DNA from: Apostichopus japonicus
Lineage: Eukaryota > Echinodermata > Holothuroidea > Aspidochirotida > Stichopodidae
Assembly: GCF_037975245.1 (NCBI RefSeq)
Contig: NC_092569.1
Location: 24,351,168 to 24,415,167 of the forward strand
Length of the DNA: 64,000 nucleotides
Direction: 5' to 3'
This document shows, piece by piece, positions 10,701-22,847 of this stretch. Both the position numbers and the translations under genes were made by a program. The stretch's first letter is position 1. Every line of letters starts with the position of its first letter. The notes below the pieces were generated by a model, which was not told the DNA's origin, made no database searches, and worked only from the letters and a program-made list of their open reading frames with translations.

Positions 10701-13700
10701 TGTGGTGGCAGTCATTAACGTGGGGTCAACTGCACTGTTGTCACCCGCATAACTTGAACCAGGTCCACTAGAAACTAGAATTTGTATAATAAAATGGAAG
10801 AAAGCAGTGAAATAGCAATATTATTCCAAACATTCTTTCTTTGATCTAATAGCTTCACTAAGAATGCAAAAAAAAAAAAAAATCTAAGCTCTTTTATGTC
10901 TTAGAATAGAGACCGGAAACTTAAATGCAGGGATACCCTCCTTGGTCCGACGTCGGCTTGACATTTTGCCGGTCACTGATATAGTAATATAGGGCTGAGT
11001 TGGTGCTTTTGTCCCCCCCCCCCCCCATCCTCTTCCGTCTCGATATAAGAACACATTTAGAATTCGATAACAAGTGTATGTGTGTCGTCATCTTAAACTT
11101 GCTCAAGTTTTCAGAGTGTTGTGTCTGTGAATATTTAACACATGGTATTTTCTAAACAGATAGAAATAATTATCATCCGGAAAGGGGGAGAGGGCTGTGG
11201 GGAAGGAATTACGTCTTTATTATTTAATAACCATGTATGTACATCAATATGCTTTTGATGATTTTTAGTCTTATCTATTCTTTAAGTGATTTAACTTACC
11301 CAAATTGCATTTTGTTTTTTGGGGGTGAGTGGGGGGGGGGGGGAATATTAATAGAAATGGACTAAAAAAATCAACAGACTAGCTTACCATCCTTTGTAGT
11401 GGATATTTCCGGTTCCTTCTCCTTTGTGGTAGCAGTGATTGACGTGGGGTCGTCCGCACTATTGTCACCACCATTACTTGAACCAGGTCCACTAGAAACT
11501 ATAATGTGTGTAATTAAATGAAAGAAAGCTGTGAAATAGCAATATTATTCCAAATATTCTTTCTTTCATCTGATGTCTTCACTAAGAATGTTTTATGGTA
11601 GGGTAACCCTGACAAAGGTTCCTTTGGTTTTGTTTTTATTTTCTAAAAGAAAAGCAATTCTAAGCATTCTTTTTTGTCTTAGAATACGGACCGGAAACTT
11701 AAATGCAGGAATATCCTCATTGGTCCGACATCGGCTTGACGTTTGGCCCGTCACTGATATAGTAATGTAGGGCTGAGTTGGTGCTCCCCCCCCCCCCCTC
11801 TTCTGTCTCGATATAAGAACACATTTAAAATTCGATAACAAATGTATGTGTGTCGTCATCTTAAACTTGCTCAAGTTTTCAGAGTGTTGTATCTGTGAAA
11901 AATTTAGCACATGGTATTTTTTAAACAGATTGAAATCATTATTATTTGGAGGGTGGGGGAAGGAATAACGTCCTTATCATTTAATAACCATATATGTACA
12001 TCAATATGATTCTAATGGTCTTTAGTCGCATATATTCTTTAAGTGATTTAACTTACCCAAATTGCATTCTTTTTTTTGGGGGGGGGGGTGTTGGGGTTAT
12101 TAATAGAAATGAATTAAAAAAGATCAACAAACTAGCTTACCATCCTTTGTAGTGGATACTTCCGGTTCCTTCTCCTTTGTGGTGGCAGTCATTGACGTGG
12201 GTTCATCCGCACTATTGCCACCCCCATTACTTGAACCAGGTCCACTAGAAACTATAATGTGTGTAATTAAATGGAAAAAAGCAGTGAAATAGCAATATTA
12301 TTCTGAATATTCTTTCTTTCATCTGATGTCTTCACTAAGAATGTTCTATGGTAGGGTAACCCTGACAAAGGTTCCTTTGGTTTTGTTTTTTTATTTTCTA
12401 AAAGAAAAACAATTCTAAGCATTCTTTTTTGTCTTAGAATACGGACCGGAAACTTAAATGCAGGAATATCCTCATTAGTCCGACATCGGCTTGACGTTTG
12501 GCCCGTCACTGATATAGTCATGTAGGGCTGAGTTGGTGCTTTTGCCCCCCCCCCCCAATCCTCTTCCGCCTCTATATAAGAACACATTTAAAATTCGATA
12601 ACAAGTGTGTGTGTTGTCATCTTAAACTTGCTCAAGTTTTCAGAGTGTTGTATCTGTGAAAAATTTAGCACATGGTATTTTTTAAACAGATTGAAATCAT
12701 TATTATTTGGAGGGTGGGGGAAGGAATAACGTCCTTATCATTTAATAACAATGCTTGTACATCAAGACGCTTCTGATGGTCTTGGGCTTATCTATTCTTT
12801 AAGTGATTTAACTTACCCAAATTGCATTTTTTTTGGGGGGGTGAGGGGGGATATTAAGATAAATGAACTAAAAAAATCAACAGACTAGCTTACCATCCTT
12901 TGTAGTGGATATTTCCGGTTCCTTCTCCTTTGTGGTAGCAGTCATTGATGTGGGGTCAACTGCACTATTGTCACCCCCATTACTTGAACCAGGCCCACTA
13001 GAAACTAGAATGTGTGTAAACAAAGGGAAGGAAGCAACAAAATAGCAATAGTATTCCAAATATTCTTTGTTTCATTTGATATCTTCACTAAGATTGTTCT
13101 ATGGTAATTGTAGCCCCGACTAAGGTTCCTTTTTGTTTTAAATTTTCTAAAAGAAAAACAATTCTAAGCTCTTTTTTTTGGTCTTCAGATACGGACCGGA
13201 AACTTAAATGCAGGGATATCCTCATTGGTCCGACATCGGCTTGACGTTTTGCCCGTCACTGATATAGTAATGTAGGGCTAAGTAGGTGCTTTTGTCTCAC
13301 TTTTGTCTACCCTATGTGTGTCGTCATCTTAAACTTGCTCACGTTTTCAGAGTTTGGATTTGTGAATATTTAACACATGGTATTTTCTAAACAGATTGAA
13401 ATAATTATTGAATTGGAGAAGGGGCTGGTGGGGGAAAGAATAATGTCTTTATCATTTAATAAACATATATGTACATCAATATGCAACTGATGGTCTTTAG
13501 TCTTATCTATTCTTTAAATGATTTAACCTACCCAAATTGCTTTTTTGTTTTGTGGGGGTGGGGAATATTAATAGAAATGAACCAAAAACAATCAACAAAA
13601 TGTTTTGCTAACATTAAAATAAAACACGAAGGCCTCTTTTTACACAGTGTTAACAAAATATCATCGAAAACTGACTACTTATAAGGTGAATCTATTGGCG

Positions 13701-15396
13701 AGATCCTGACGTTCAATTGTCTAATATGAGAAAGGAGAAGGAACCGGAAATATCCACTACAAAGGATGGTAAGCTAGTCTGTTGATTTTTTTAGTTCATT
13801 TCTATTAATATCCCCCCCCCTCTTCCGTCTCGATATAAGAACACATTTAAAATTCGATAACAAGTGTATATGTGTCGTCATATTAAACTTGCTCAAGTTT
13901 TCAGAGTGTTGTATCTGTGAATATTTAACACATGGTACTTTCTAAGCAGTTTGAAATAATTATTATTTTGGGGAGGGGGAAGGGGGGAAGAATTAAATAT
14001 TTATCATTTAATAACCATGTATGTACATCAATATGATTCTAATGGTCTTTAGTCTTATCTATTCTTTAAGTGATTTAACTTACCCAAATTGCATTTGGGG
14101 GGGGGGGGGGGTGAGGGGGGATATTAAGATAAATGAACTAAAAAAATCAACAGACTAGCTTACCATCCTTTGTAGTGGATATTTCCGGTTCCTTCTCCTT
14201 TGTGGTAGCAGTCATTGATGTGGGGTCAACTGCACTATTGTCACCCCCATTACTTGAACCAGGCCCACTAGAAACTAGAATGTGTGTAAACAAAGGGAAG
14301 GAAGCAGCAAAATAGCAATAGTATTCCAAATATTCTTTGTTTCATTTGATATCTTCACTAAGAATGTTCTATGGTAATGTAGCCCCGACTAAGGTTCCAT
14401 TTTGTTTTAAATTTTCTAAAAGAAAAACAATTCTAAGCTCTTTTTTGTCTTCAAATACGGACCGGAAACTTAAATGCAGGGATATCCTCATTGGTCCGAC
14501 TTCGGTTGGACGTTTTGCCCGTCACTGATATAGTAATGTAGGGCTAAGTAGGTGCTTTTGTCTCACCCTACCCGCCCCCCACTCCCCCTCCTCCCTCCTC
14601 CTCTTCCGTCTCGATATAAAAACATATTTAGAATTCGATTTGTGTGTCGTCATCTTAAACTTGCTCACGTTTTCAGAGTTTGGATTTGTGAATATTTAGC
14701 ACATGGTATTTTCTAAACAGATTGAAATAATAATTGAATTGGAGAAGGGGCTGGTGGGGGAAAGAATAATGTCTTTATCATTTAATAAACATATATGTAC
14801 ATCAATATGCAACTGATGGTCTTTAGTCTTATCTATTCTTTAAATGATTTAACCTACCCAAATTGCTTTTTTGTTTTGTGGGGGTGGGGAATATTAATAG
14901 AAATGAACCAAAAACAATCAACAAAATGTTTTGCTAACATTAAAATAAAACACGAAGGCCTTTTTTTACACAGTGTTAACAAAATATCATCGAAAACTGA
15001 CTACTTATAAGGTGAATCTATTGGCGATAACCTGACGTTCAATTGTCTAATATGAAAGATATTAAGCAGAGTGTATGATATGGAATCTACTTTAGCTTAT
15101 ATTGTGTCATTTTTAACAAGTTTGCAAAAAAAAGAGCTTTCAGCTCTCTCATTTTGCCGATATTATATATTCTTTACCTGAACAGAACAGAATGGTAAAA
15201 TTAATTAAGCATACGTCACAAATATTGAATATTGATTACTAGTCATTGAGAGAAATTGTGAAAGCAGCTGCTAGCAGTGAATTCGTCAGAATGCCGGACA
15301 AAGTTAGGAATGACGAAAACCACCCATTGCCCGCCCTACCACCCATCTTACAAACAAAATTTTTAAAACTTTCTATGCTGCTTTCTGTTGGAATAC

Positions 15397-15471
<75 letters not shown>

Positions 15472-16249
15472 ATATATATATAAATATATATATATTAATA
15501 TATATATATATATATATATATAGATATATATATAGATATATATATATATATAACAAAAGTCTTACCATCTGTTGAACCTTTGTAACAACTTCCTCCTACA
15601 CCAGGAAACTTCTCCGCAAATTTACACAATCCTAAAAGCGAAATGACAAAACAAAAGGCACATGGGACGTTACTAATGATTACCAGTTTGTCACGGGAGC
15701 ATGTCCGCGTTTCGGGAGGATTGGGGTGGGCGCGGAAGGGTTGATTACCATTTCAAGAGGATTAGATTTGCTTCAGCATAATTTTTTTTCAGAATGTTGA
15801 ATTCAAATTGTAGAAAGTGTAGTTACATGTTTCTAACTCATTTCTTGAATTCAGAGTTGTTCCAGATCTGTTTCGTATATTTATTTTTATTGTGCACATA
15901 ACCAATGCAGTCAAAGAGCTGAGCTGCTTTGATTTCTTCCTTTTTAATATTCATAAAAGTGTTTTTTTATTCGTTATTATTTATTACGTAAGTTGAGATA
16001 TAGGTTACCGTCTACATACTAACTCTTTTAATACCTTGATATGCTCGTGCCAAATTTCCGATTACAATCATAACTGCAAGGTATACCTTAACTTTGAGTA
16101 ACCATAGAAACACGTCAAAATGCATGATAAGGAAACGGACAAAATAAATAAACGAAAAAATACTCACTGCCTGCTGCTAAAGATGAACCAAAACATGCCA
16201 TGAAAATAAGAAGGAGTTGAAAACATATGCTATTTCCTTTAACAGCCAT
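7378..16249 (-). CDS. C-type lectin with tandem Ser/Thr/Glu-rich spacer repeats (gene model, 8 coding exons)
   Basis: Model: join, on the minus strand, of 16249-16168, 15631-15566, 14274-14164, 13004-12894, 12251-12141, 11498-11388, 10774-10664 and 7751-7378. The lengths are 82 + 66 + 5x111 + 374 = 1077 nt, or 358 residues plus stop. Every internal junction is phase 1 with GT donors and AG acceptors. Predicted protein: signal peptide 1-27; a short segment with two Cys (28-49); five 37-residue spacer repeats (50-234); CTLD 235-358. It is likely secreted, with no transmembrane segment seen. The CTLD has WIGL and four Cys in C-type lectin spacing, but I see no EPN/QPD triplet and the usual WND is WRD, so classical calcium-dependent sugar binding is doubtful. 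The fact that eight exons join in one frame is the strongest support. Whether all five spacers are used in one transcript is unknown. Confidence 0.75.
8047..8092. repeat. Short hairpin
   Basis: ACCAGGGAGCTGCTA and TAGCAGCTCCTTGGT form arms around a loop of about 9 bases. A similar AGCTCC-containing hairpin occurs at 60882. Confidence 0.6.
8527..8635. repeat. 105-bp near-perfect palindrome (hairpin or MITE)
   Basis: The left arm beginning TATAGATTATGACAATAGG and containing AAACACGTA and GTTACCAAT is the reverse complement of the right arm, which ends CCTATTGTCATTATCTAGATA, with a few mismatches and a loop of almost zero length. It lies in the last intron of the lectin gene. Confidence 0.8.
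9066..9145 (-). pseudogene. Relic of a sixth spacer exon
   Basis: Similarity to the 3' two-thirds of the 111-bp spacer exons (AACCAG..., ACTACAAAGGAT, then GTAAAA at the donor position). It has a deletion that breaks the frame and no recognisable 5' part or acceptor. It sits between spacer exon 5 and the CTLD exon, so the array was once longer. Confidence 0.5.
9519..9735 (+). pseudogene. THAP-type zinc finger remnant (frameshifted)
   Basis: ATG at 9519 starts [10 protein letters not shown], an [12 protein letters not shown] stretch and RRL, matching the N-terminal part of THAP (C2CH) domains: Cys pair, then H-R-x-P-K-D. The frame then stops at TGA (9618-9620), where a Trp codon would be expected. 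A CSEHF stretch (the Cys-His half) and downstream residues are found in other frames, so at least two frameshifts are present. Confidence 0.65.
10017..10291 (-). pseudogene. Acidic first exon with YQFEP motif, broken
   Basis: Minus-strand ATG at 10291 begins [12 protein letters not shown] and a Ser/Gly/Glu-rich stretch that stops after about 26 codons. A second frame continues with an acidic run and LEPYQFEP, ending at a GTAAGA donor at 10016. Acidic starts with YQFEP-type motifs occur in invertebrate proteins carrying P2X7-like zinc-binding C-termini; that link is from memory and uncertain. The GTG-started open frame 10205-10002 is only its second half. Confidence 0.4.
10664..10774 (-). CDS. 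Spacer exon 5 of the lectin gene (37-residue repeat, phase 1-1)
   Basis: Exactly 111 nt, between an acceptor ending TTCTAG and a GTAAG donor. It encodes the Ser-Ser-Gly-Pro-Gly start and the [11 protein letters not shown] core, ending S-K-D. It has diverged slightly from its four paralogues (Tyr-Ala for Asn-Gly; Thr-Leu-Met for Thr-Ser-Met). It is last before the CTLD in transcription order and immediately follows the Kolobok-like insertion in its intron. Confidence 0.75.
11388..11498 (-). CDS. Spacer exon 4 of the lectin gene
   Basis: 111-nt phase 1-1 exon with the same [14 protein letters not shown] end as its neighbours and an Asp-Asp-Pro variant in the middle. Acceptor TTATAG, donor GTAAGC. 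The spacing to spacer exon 5 is 724 bp. Confidence 0.78.
12141..12251 (-). CDS. Spacer exon 3 of the lectin gene
   Basis: 111-nt phase 1-1 exon, 753 bp from spacer exon 4. It differs from the others by Gly-Gly-Asn and Asp-Glu-Pro variants and EVST for EIST. Its flanking intron sequence is also shared with the neighbouring units. Confidence 0.78.
12894..13004 (-). CDS. Spacer exon 2 of the lectin gene
   Basis: 111-nt phase 1-1 exon, 753 bp from spacer exon 3. Its coding sequence appears identical to spacer exon 1, so it is one of the youngest duplicates. The acceptor is TTCTAG and the donor GTAAGC. Confidence 0.78.
13731..13818 (+). pseudogene. Inverted 3' fragment of a spacer exon with its intron
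   Basis: On the plus strand, 13731-13768 matches the last 38 nt of a spacer exon, followed by its GTAAGC donor and about 50 bp of its intron, ending in a C-run. All intact exons in this array are on the minus strand. The exon part lacks an acceptor, so it cannot act as an exon in either direction. Confidence 0.8.
14164..14274 (-). CDS. Spacer exon 1 of the lectin gene
   Basis: 111-nt phase 1-1 exon, first of the five in transcription order. It lies 1270 bp from spacer exon 2 because the intron between them carries an extra exon-less unit and an inverted fragment. Rich in Ser, Thr, Lys and Glu with a Gly-Gly-Asp core, consistent with an extended, possibly O-glycosylated stalk (inference). Confidence 0.78.
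15403..15552. repeat. (AT)n microsatellite in lectin intron 2
   Basis: About 150 bp, AT with a few GT, AA and AG interruptions, ending 13 bp from the exon 2 donor. Confidence 0.95.
15566..15631 (-). CDS. Exon 2 of the lectin gene (short two-Cys segment)
   Basis: 66-nt exon, phase 1-1, acceptor CGCTTTTAG and donor GTAAGA on the minus strand. It encodes Arg (split codon), then [17 protein letters not shown] and a short STD end. The two Cys are 13 residues apart and may form a local disulfide. The downstream intron begins almost at once with a 150-bp AT run. Confidence 0.7.
16168..16249 (-). CDS. Exon 1 of the lectin gene: signal peptide
   Basis: ATG at 16249 on the minus strand opens a 27-residue peptide with a short basic start, a hydrophobic core ([11 protein letters not shown]) and small residues before the likely cleavage (SSLAAG). 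It ends at a consensus GTGAGTA donor in phase 1. A TATATAG box lies about 70 bp upstream. This fits a secretory signal exon matching the phase of exon 2. Confidence 0.75.
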
Positions 16250-16314
16250 GTTTTTCAGTTGTTCTCAGATTTGGGCAGAGTCTGATTCAAAACGTTCGGT
16301 ACATGTTATGCTCT

Positions 16315-16324
16315 TCTATATAAT
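16315..16324 (-). promoter_or_regulatory. TATA box candidate for the lectin gene
   Basis: Minus-strand TATATAG about 65-75 bp before the signal-peptide ATG, a usual distance for a TATA box with a short 5' UTR. It rests on position and sequence alone. Confidence 0.4.
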
Positions 16325-16659
16325 GGTTTTCAAATTGCCATATGTTGTCGAGCTATTAAGAGACACATGCATATTCATAAATTCACTAAATTTTGGGTCT
16401 CTTTTTCAAATCTCTGCGCAGTAGGGAAGTTGAAAGAATCGTGGGAGGTTAATATGTTAATCAGTTAATAAGATGGGAGGAGACAATAATATGGCTGGCT
16501 GGCTAGATATTTCAATATGAAACATAGATTGTTTGCCAATAAAATTAATTATATATGTTATGAAATACGACCTTACTCAAGGATGAGTGGTAAGTCAAAA
16601 AACTACCTTCTGAAACTGCTAATATATAAAACAGCGCTGTCTTGTATTGTTTCGGGTAA

Positions 16660-17640
<981 letters not shown>

Positions 17641-17749
17641 TGCTACTATTGTTCCGGATTGTGTACAGTCGTATTTTCTTACATATTTTAATAACCATAT
17701 TGCCAACAATCTATGTTTCGTATTAATTGAAACTATTAGTTGATTCCCT

Positions 17750-19640
17750 TTTGGTTAATGCATTGTTTGCATATGAGCCGTACATAATGCATATAAACTA
17801 AATCGATGAAAAGGAGGAGACGATAAAAACTGGAATGAATATTACAAACAAACACAAAAACGACAGTTGCTAGAAAAGTTCATACAAGACGCCATTATGA
17901 AAAACAAAATAGAAGATTAATGAAAAGGAAATAAATCGTTGGTTGCTAGGAGAAACCAGGGTTTTCAACACTGTGAATAAAGGAGATATGATTCAAAAGA
18001 AACCTGTCCATAATATTAACTAATATTCAACAAACTAATGCGTATGTTAGTTGATATACTATAAGCTGCATATGGCTTGAGTGTACTAAGTACGACGTTC
18101 CATTGTATACATTAAAATATCACTGTCTATCTGTCTTTATATCTGTCTATCTGTCTATATATATGTCTATCTGTCTATCTGTATATCTATCTTTCTATCT
18201 GTCTATCTATCTGTCTATCTATCTATCTTAAATATGTTCACTTAAATATGTACATAATATGCTAAATGAGACTAGTTACTAGGTATAGCAAATCGTTCGT
18301 GACAGTAGGATATTGATAATGGCAAAAATATTACATTGTTGTGTTAGTGAAAAAGTATCAAGTTTAGTGTATTTTCTCGTTGCAGCAATCGGAACAAAAT
18401 AAGATCTTTAATACTTTTGGCAATTCCAAATAGATTATTTTTAAAATACTGATTGTGTGTTAAAAATTCAATTCATTTATGTAAAGTTATTTTTATAAAG
18501 ACAACACTAAAAAAACGTCACTTGGACATCAAAGAAGGTAGTTGTGCTTACTACCATTCTACATGAAAGGATAATCACTTGTAATTATTTTAACCAATTA
18601 ACTGAAAGTTACATCAAGCTACCCCACAATATACCCCACCGTCAAAATATAAGGCATGATTTATTACAAATAGCACAAACATTAGCATAATCAAATTACA
18701 TTTTTGAACACTGAAACTATAGAGAAAACTAAAGGTCGAGATATGTATCCACAGTAACTGTGTTCGGTAATATAGTTATTGCACTACTTCATTAATACAT
18801 TTCATTTGACATATATGCATATTCACACTTTGAATTGAAATTTATAAATCTTGATCCAAGGCTAATAAACAAAATTTTGAACAAATTTTCTATCTACATT
18901 ATATTAGTATACTTACATATGTTTAATAAGAATGAACTGAAAGTGCAAAGAAAAAAATATGCTCATTGAAAAATTTTCATTAAACTTCCCAGTCAATTTT
19001 CTTTTTAATGATTTGCTTCAATCAATTTTATCATAAATATATCTACAGTAAGGTAGGTAATTAACCAGTCTCTTTATTCAGAGTCATAACAATGCTTACA
19101 CCTCAACTCCATTCAGTGCTTCAAAAACTAGCATATGCGTTTTCAGTGATATTTTGTGAAGATTCAATATCTTTCTATATTACTTTTCGACTTCATAAAG
19201 AGTCTTTCTAGTATCAATAGCGCGTCTGCTGTACCTGGGAATAAATAAAAGGTTATCACGTAAAGCAAAAAAAAAAACTGATGATGAAAATGTATTTACT
19301 GAATAGAAAGGGAGACGCTATACGCCAAGCTTCATATCATGTATAAGAATACGTTACATATTGCTGAAAGATTGATTTATTGTCTAATTCTAATGAAGAT
19401 AGCTAAATGTAACCCTAAGTGACAACAGCTGATCTTCCGTCTATGACTTAATCACAATATCGTTGTACATCTTATGGTCTGGTGTTGATACTTATTCGAT
19501 TCGTCTAAGCAGCTTTAAATTAAATACATGCATATATTTGTTGAGACAAAGTTACGTAGTCTATATGAAAGACATCACAGCATTTAACTCGGTCAATCAA
19601 AGCCTAACGGAGAACATCAATGACAAATAGAACAGTCAAC
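17750..19640. other. AT-rich region, no gene recognised
   Basis: Apart from the CTAT/CTGT tract, both strands show only short open frames without family motifs, and no splice-linked exon chain. Confidence 0.6.
18125..18232. repeat. Degenerate (CTAT/CTGT)n tract
   Basis: Shorter, diverged relative of the preceding CTAT array, with CTGT and ATAT variants. Confidence 0.85.
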
Positions 19641-19650
19641 TAAGAACACA

Positions 19651-19725
19651 ATGAAGAGAAATAAATTGCTTCAGCTTTTCAATTTGGCACTTATCATCAT
19701 CGATACGACAGAAGCCGGAAGTATC
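19651..19725 (+). CDS. Possible signal-peptide exon upstream of the fibrinogen-related relic
   Basis: ATG at 19651 opens MKRNKLLQLFNLALII and a short polar tail before the frame runs into Lys/Ser codons and a stop. The layout (two basic residues, a hydrophobic core) is signal-peptide-like, and it lies upstream of and on the same strand as the EGF/fibrinogen exons at 21.4-23.1 kb. The donor (GTATCT) is poor. A link to those exons is inference only. Confidence 0.25.
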
Positions 19726-21384
19726 TATTTTGTCATATTTTATCATCAACAAAAAAATAATATGTTTAGACTTTTTAAGTCTCCCGTGGAGTTGTAAGTC
19801 TGTATTGGTCGATGGGTTTGGGCCTACATACAAAGAGTACATTCTGTTCTGTTCTCAGTTTGTTTCTGTTCGGTTAACTATGTAGAATTCCACTTTTCTA
19901 TATCACATCATTCTCAGACAAACTGCATCAGTTTTGAAGTTTTGCCAATGGCTTATATTGTCAACCATGTGAAATAAGTGCAGCGTGAGAAAGGCAGCTG
20001 TCACCAATTCTTGCAAATTTCGAGCAAGGATTCTTCGAGATTAATTCACTCTTATTGGGCTTTGAGCTGCTTGAATAATTACATAATTACTCCTCCCTAC
20101 ATATATTGCGGTCTAGATAACAGTAAGCTGATTGGAAAATATAAACTATCGATGGGCCTATCTATATTTTGTTACGAACATCTGTACGTCTAATTGGAGT
20201 TGTTGTGATATTATAGTCTCACCGCGTGGTATATAAATACGTGCAGTATTAACATTTCCTAGGGCTATTGATATAGGACAATCCTATGTTACTTGATGGC
20301 AGAGTTTGAGTGTTTCATCACCCTTTGATCTATAAGATATATAATACAGAGTACACTGTAGTTCGCGTACGATATTTGGGTTTGTTAAAGTGTTAAGTTG
20401 ACTTATTTTAATCGTAGACTTATACGAAACTTTAGTTCAGACTCAAGGCTAAGTCTAACTTTAGGTTAACTGTTATCGCGTATCAAGTTAGGCAGACTAT
20501 CCAATGAATCGATTCATCTGCTGTTAAGGGTCGGTGGTCATGTCGCTATGTACGGGAGAATGTCTACACCAGTCATCCAAAGATAATTTCGACAAATTTC
20601 GATAAAAATCAACCTTTTTTTTCAAATGTTTGAAGACTTGAAATATTCCCTAACGTCATACCCATGTCTTGGTTTAGTTTGCTCAGTCGATACCAATGAT
20701 ACCAATGACTTAATTTATTTGTTTTGACGTCTCGTCTCTGTTTTGTTTTGTTATTTGTTACAATTTTCGCATATCAGCAACATTATTTGTGTATAAGGAC
20801 AGCCTTTTTAAACATCCGCTTATCTTCGTTTTGGTCTGTTAAGATAACATCATGACGATAAAGACCGCTAGATTAGTAAATTATGATACACGGACATATT
20901 ATAATCTGGTTGAAGGGAAATACGTTAACAATTTAGCTGTTAATTTAATTTTGTTGTTAATGATATTCTTATTTTCCACCTTCTTATATCATTTTCTTGC
21001 GAAACAAGATATGTATGTCTATAGTCCAAACTGTAGTGAAAAATAATCAGAAAGAGGGCTTTATTCAACACAATTCTATTTCCATTTATTGAACGCACTT
21101 AACAGCATTAATGTTAATACAAAATTGTCCATAAACATCCTTCCTATCCTTTTTTCTAGGTAAGACAATGCAAGAAACAAAGGAACTACTGCAATGACCA
21201 CTGAACCACAAAGCACGACTCTTTGTAAGGCACGTAGCATAACACGCGCAGTACTAATTCATATGATAATATAAGAAATCACTTTAATTATGTATATATT
21301 AATGTGCACTTTTATTTAAATTACATGCTTTCTTTGAAGTCGCAATTAGCATACCACATACTGATGCTGCTATATGAAAGTATC

Positions 21385-21640
21385 TAACAAGAAATAATAA
21401 TCATGATATGTCAATGCTAAACTGCTCTTATCTTCATATCAAGAATGAACTACGACAGTGTTATTGTAATGAGGGATATGAAGGTGACGGTGAAACTTGT
21501 GTATCCTTACCGTATACAGACTGTCAGGATATTTATGACGCTGGACAAGACTAGATGGCGTTTATACAATCATGCCAACTGGGTGGCCTGGTTTACCATT
21601 CAACGTAACTTGTAAAATGGAAGACGATGGCGGATAGACA
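21385..21640 (+). pseudogene. EGF/FReD N-terminal exon of the decayed gene
   Basis: The six-Cys EGF pattern is incomplete at its start (HDMSMLNCS, where family members usually have a further Cys). The FReD part retains the CKMEDDGG Cys. Two nonsense positions disable it. The end is fixed by GTAAGT at 21641. Confidence 0.7.
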
Positions 21641-21788
21641 GTAAGTCTTGATTGAAACAATATGAATGTTTCAACTATGTTTCTGTATGTTGTTATTATT
21701 ATAATGCAGACTGTACTAGAGTACGAGTTTCTGTTTACGGTTTTACCAGATCTTTCTGTCATGTTTTCTTTATCAGCTACATTTTCAG

Positions 21789-21918
21789 GTGTTTGACATC
21801 ACTACTTCTAATGGATCAGCTGAATACGCTAAATATCCAGTTTCGAATAGAATCTGCAAGCAACAACTACAGAATGAATAAACTGGGCAGTGGGAATACA
21901 AGTTTGTTGCATTTTTGA
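21789..21918 (+). pseudogene. FReD middle exon fragment
   Basis: Corresponds to the conserved D-x-x-G-x-x-A-Y-A-x-Y segment of fibrinogen domains, followed in a second frame by NYRMNKLGSGN. Opens after an acceptor TTTTCAG. Confidence 0.65.
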
Positions 21919-22847
21919 TATTTTTGATATTTGCGCCTTGCTATCGATAATAGTTCAAAATTAAAGTTACTAGACTGCTCACAATAAACTTCATGAGAAA
22001 ATGGTCGTGACGATTTCTGCACATCTTGATGTTAAATATTACCTATAGACTGGATCAGAAACCCTGACAAAGAGGGTTCGGTGTAACAACCCCCCCCCCC
22101 CCCTCATTTCGCAACTGTACACTATATAATAATGTTTGTATTAATCTTGTACTAACATATGAGGAATAAATGTAAAATTGAAATACCATATGCTGTTTAC
22201 TTGTCTCTCTCTTTAATCATCATAATTTGTTGCAATTGATGTGAAGAAACCTTTTTAATTTCGCCAGTTTTGGTTTTATAATCTTGAAAGAACAAAAAAG
22301 GTTTTGTTTCGAACGTGATTAAAACCAGTGATCCCAAGATTTCTTTAAACATCAATTGCAAATATCTCGTCCCATCAGGGCCCGTTACTTTAAAGAGACC
22401 GTATAGTGTGAGATATTTATCCTATCACCCTATCAATAGGATACCGTTGGCATCAAAAACACAATATGAAAATAGTTGGTCCAACTAGCAGATGAAAATA
22501 AAGTATGCTGAAAAAATGAAGAAGCATCACTCTAAGAACAGGACATATTATGAAAGAGAAATACAATCATATATCTTCAATGAACCAGTAAAAGAGAATT
22601 AAACATTCTAGGCTTGCAGTGAACACATATTACTAGCAGAATAATGTTTCTTATAACAACTATGAAATCATTACACCAAGAAGAGCCGTACACCGTGTTT
22701 CAAGGCAAAGACAACCCGAGACATAGATAATGTCCCAACAAATTGTGCAATATTTCAGGATACTTAGATTATTATTTAATGGCCAAGTGTTTAACACTGA
22801 TGGTTCTTGCTGCTTTGCTTCACATGTTTTCATTTCTATATTAACAG

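Larger units (their letters stand above)
10500..15060. repeat. Tandem array of about 750-bp intron-plus-spacer-exon units
   Basis: Not only the exons but the whole intervening intron is repeated. Shared landmarks are a G-run beside the exon, an ATTAATAGAAATGAA stretch, a CTCGATATAAGAACACATTT stretch, GTGTGTCGTCATCTTAAAC and a block beginning ACGGACCGGAAACTTAAATG. Exon spacing is 724, 753, 753 and 1270 bp. The blocks 13300-13700 and 14640-15030 are near identical. Unequal crossing-over between units is the simplest explanation. Confidence 0.85.

Noticed and set aside
20852-21046. 64-codon open frame with a central hydrophobic segment
   Set aside because: It has a proper ATG and a membrane-like stretch, but no family match, no conserved copy and no promoter or exon context. 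AT-rich sequence gives such frames by chance.
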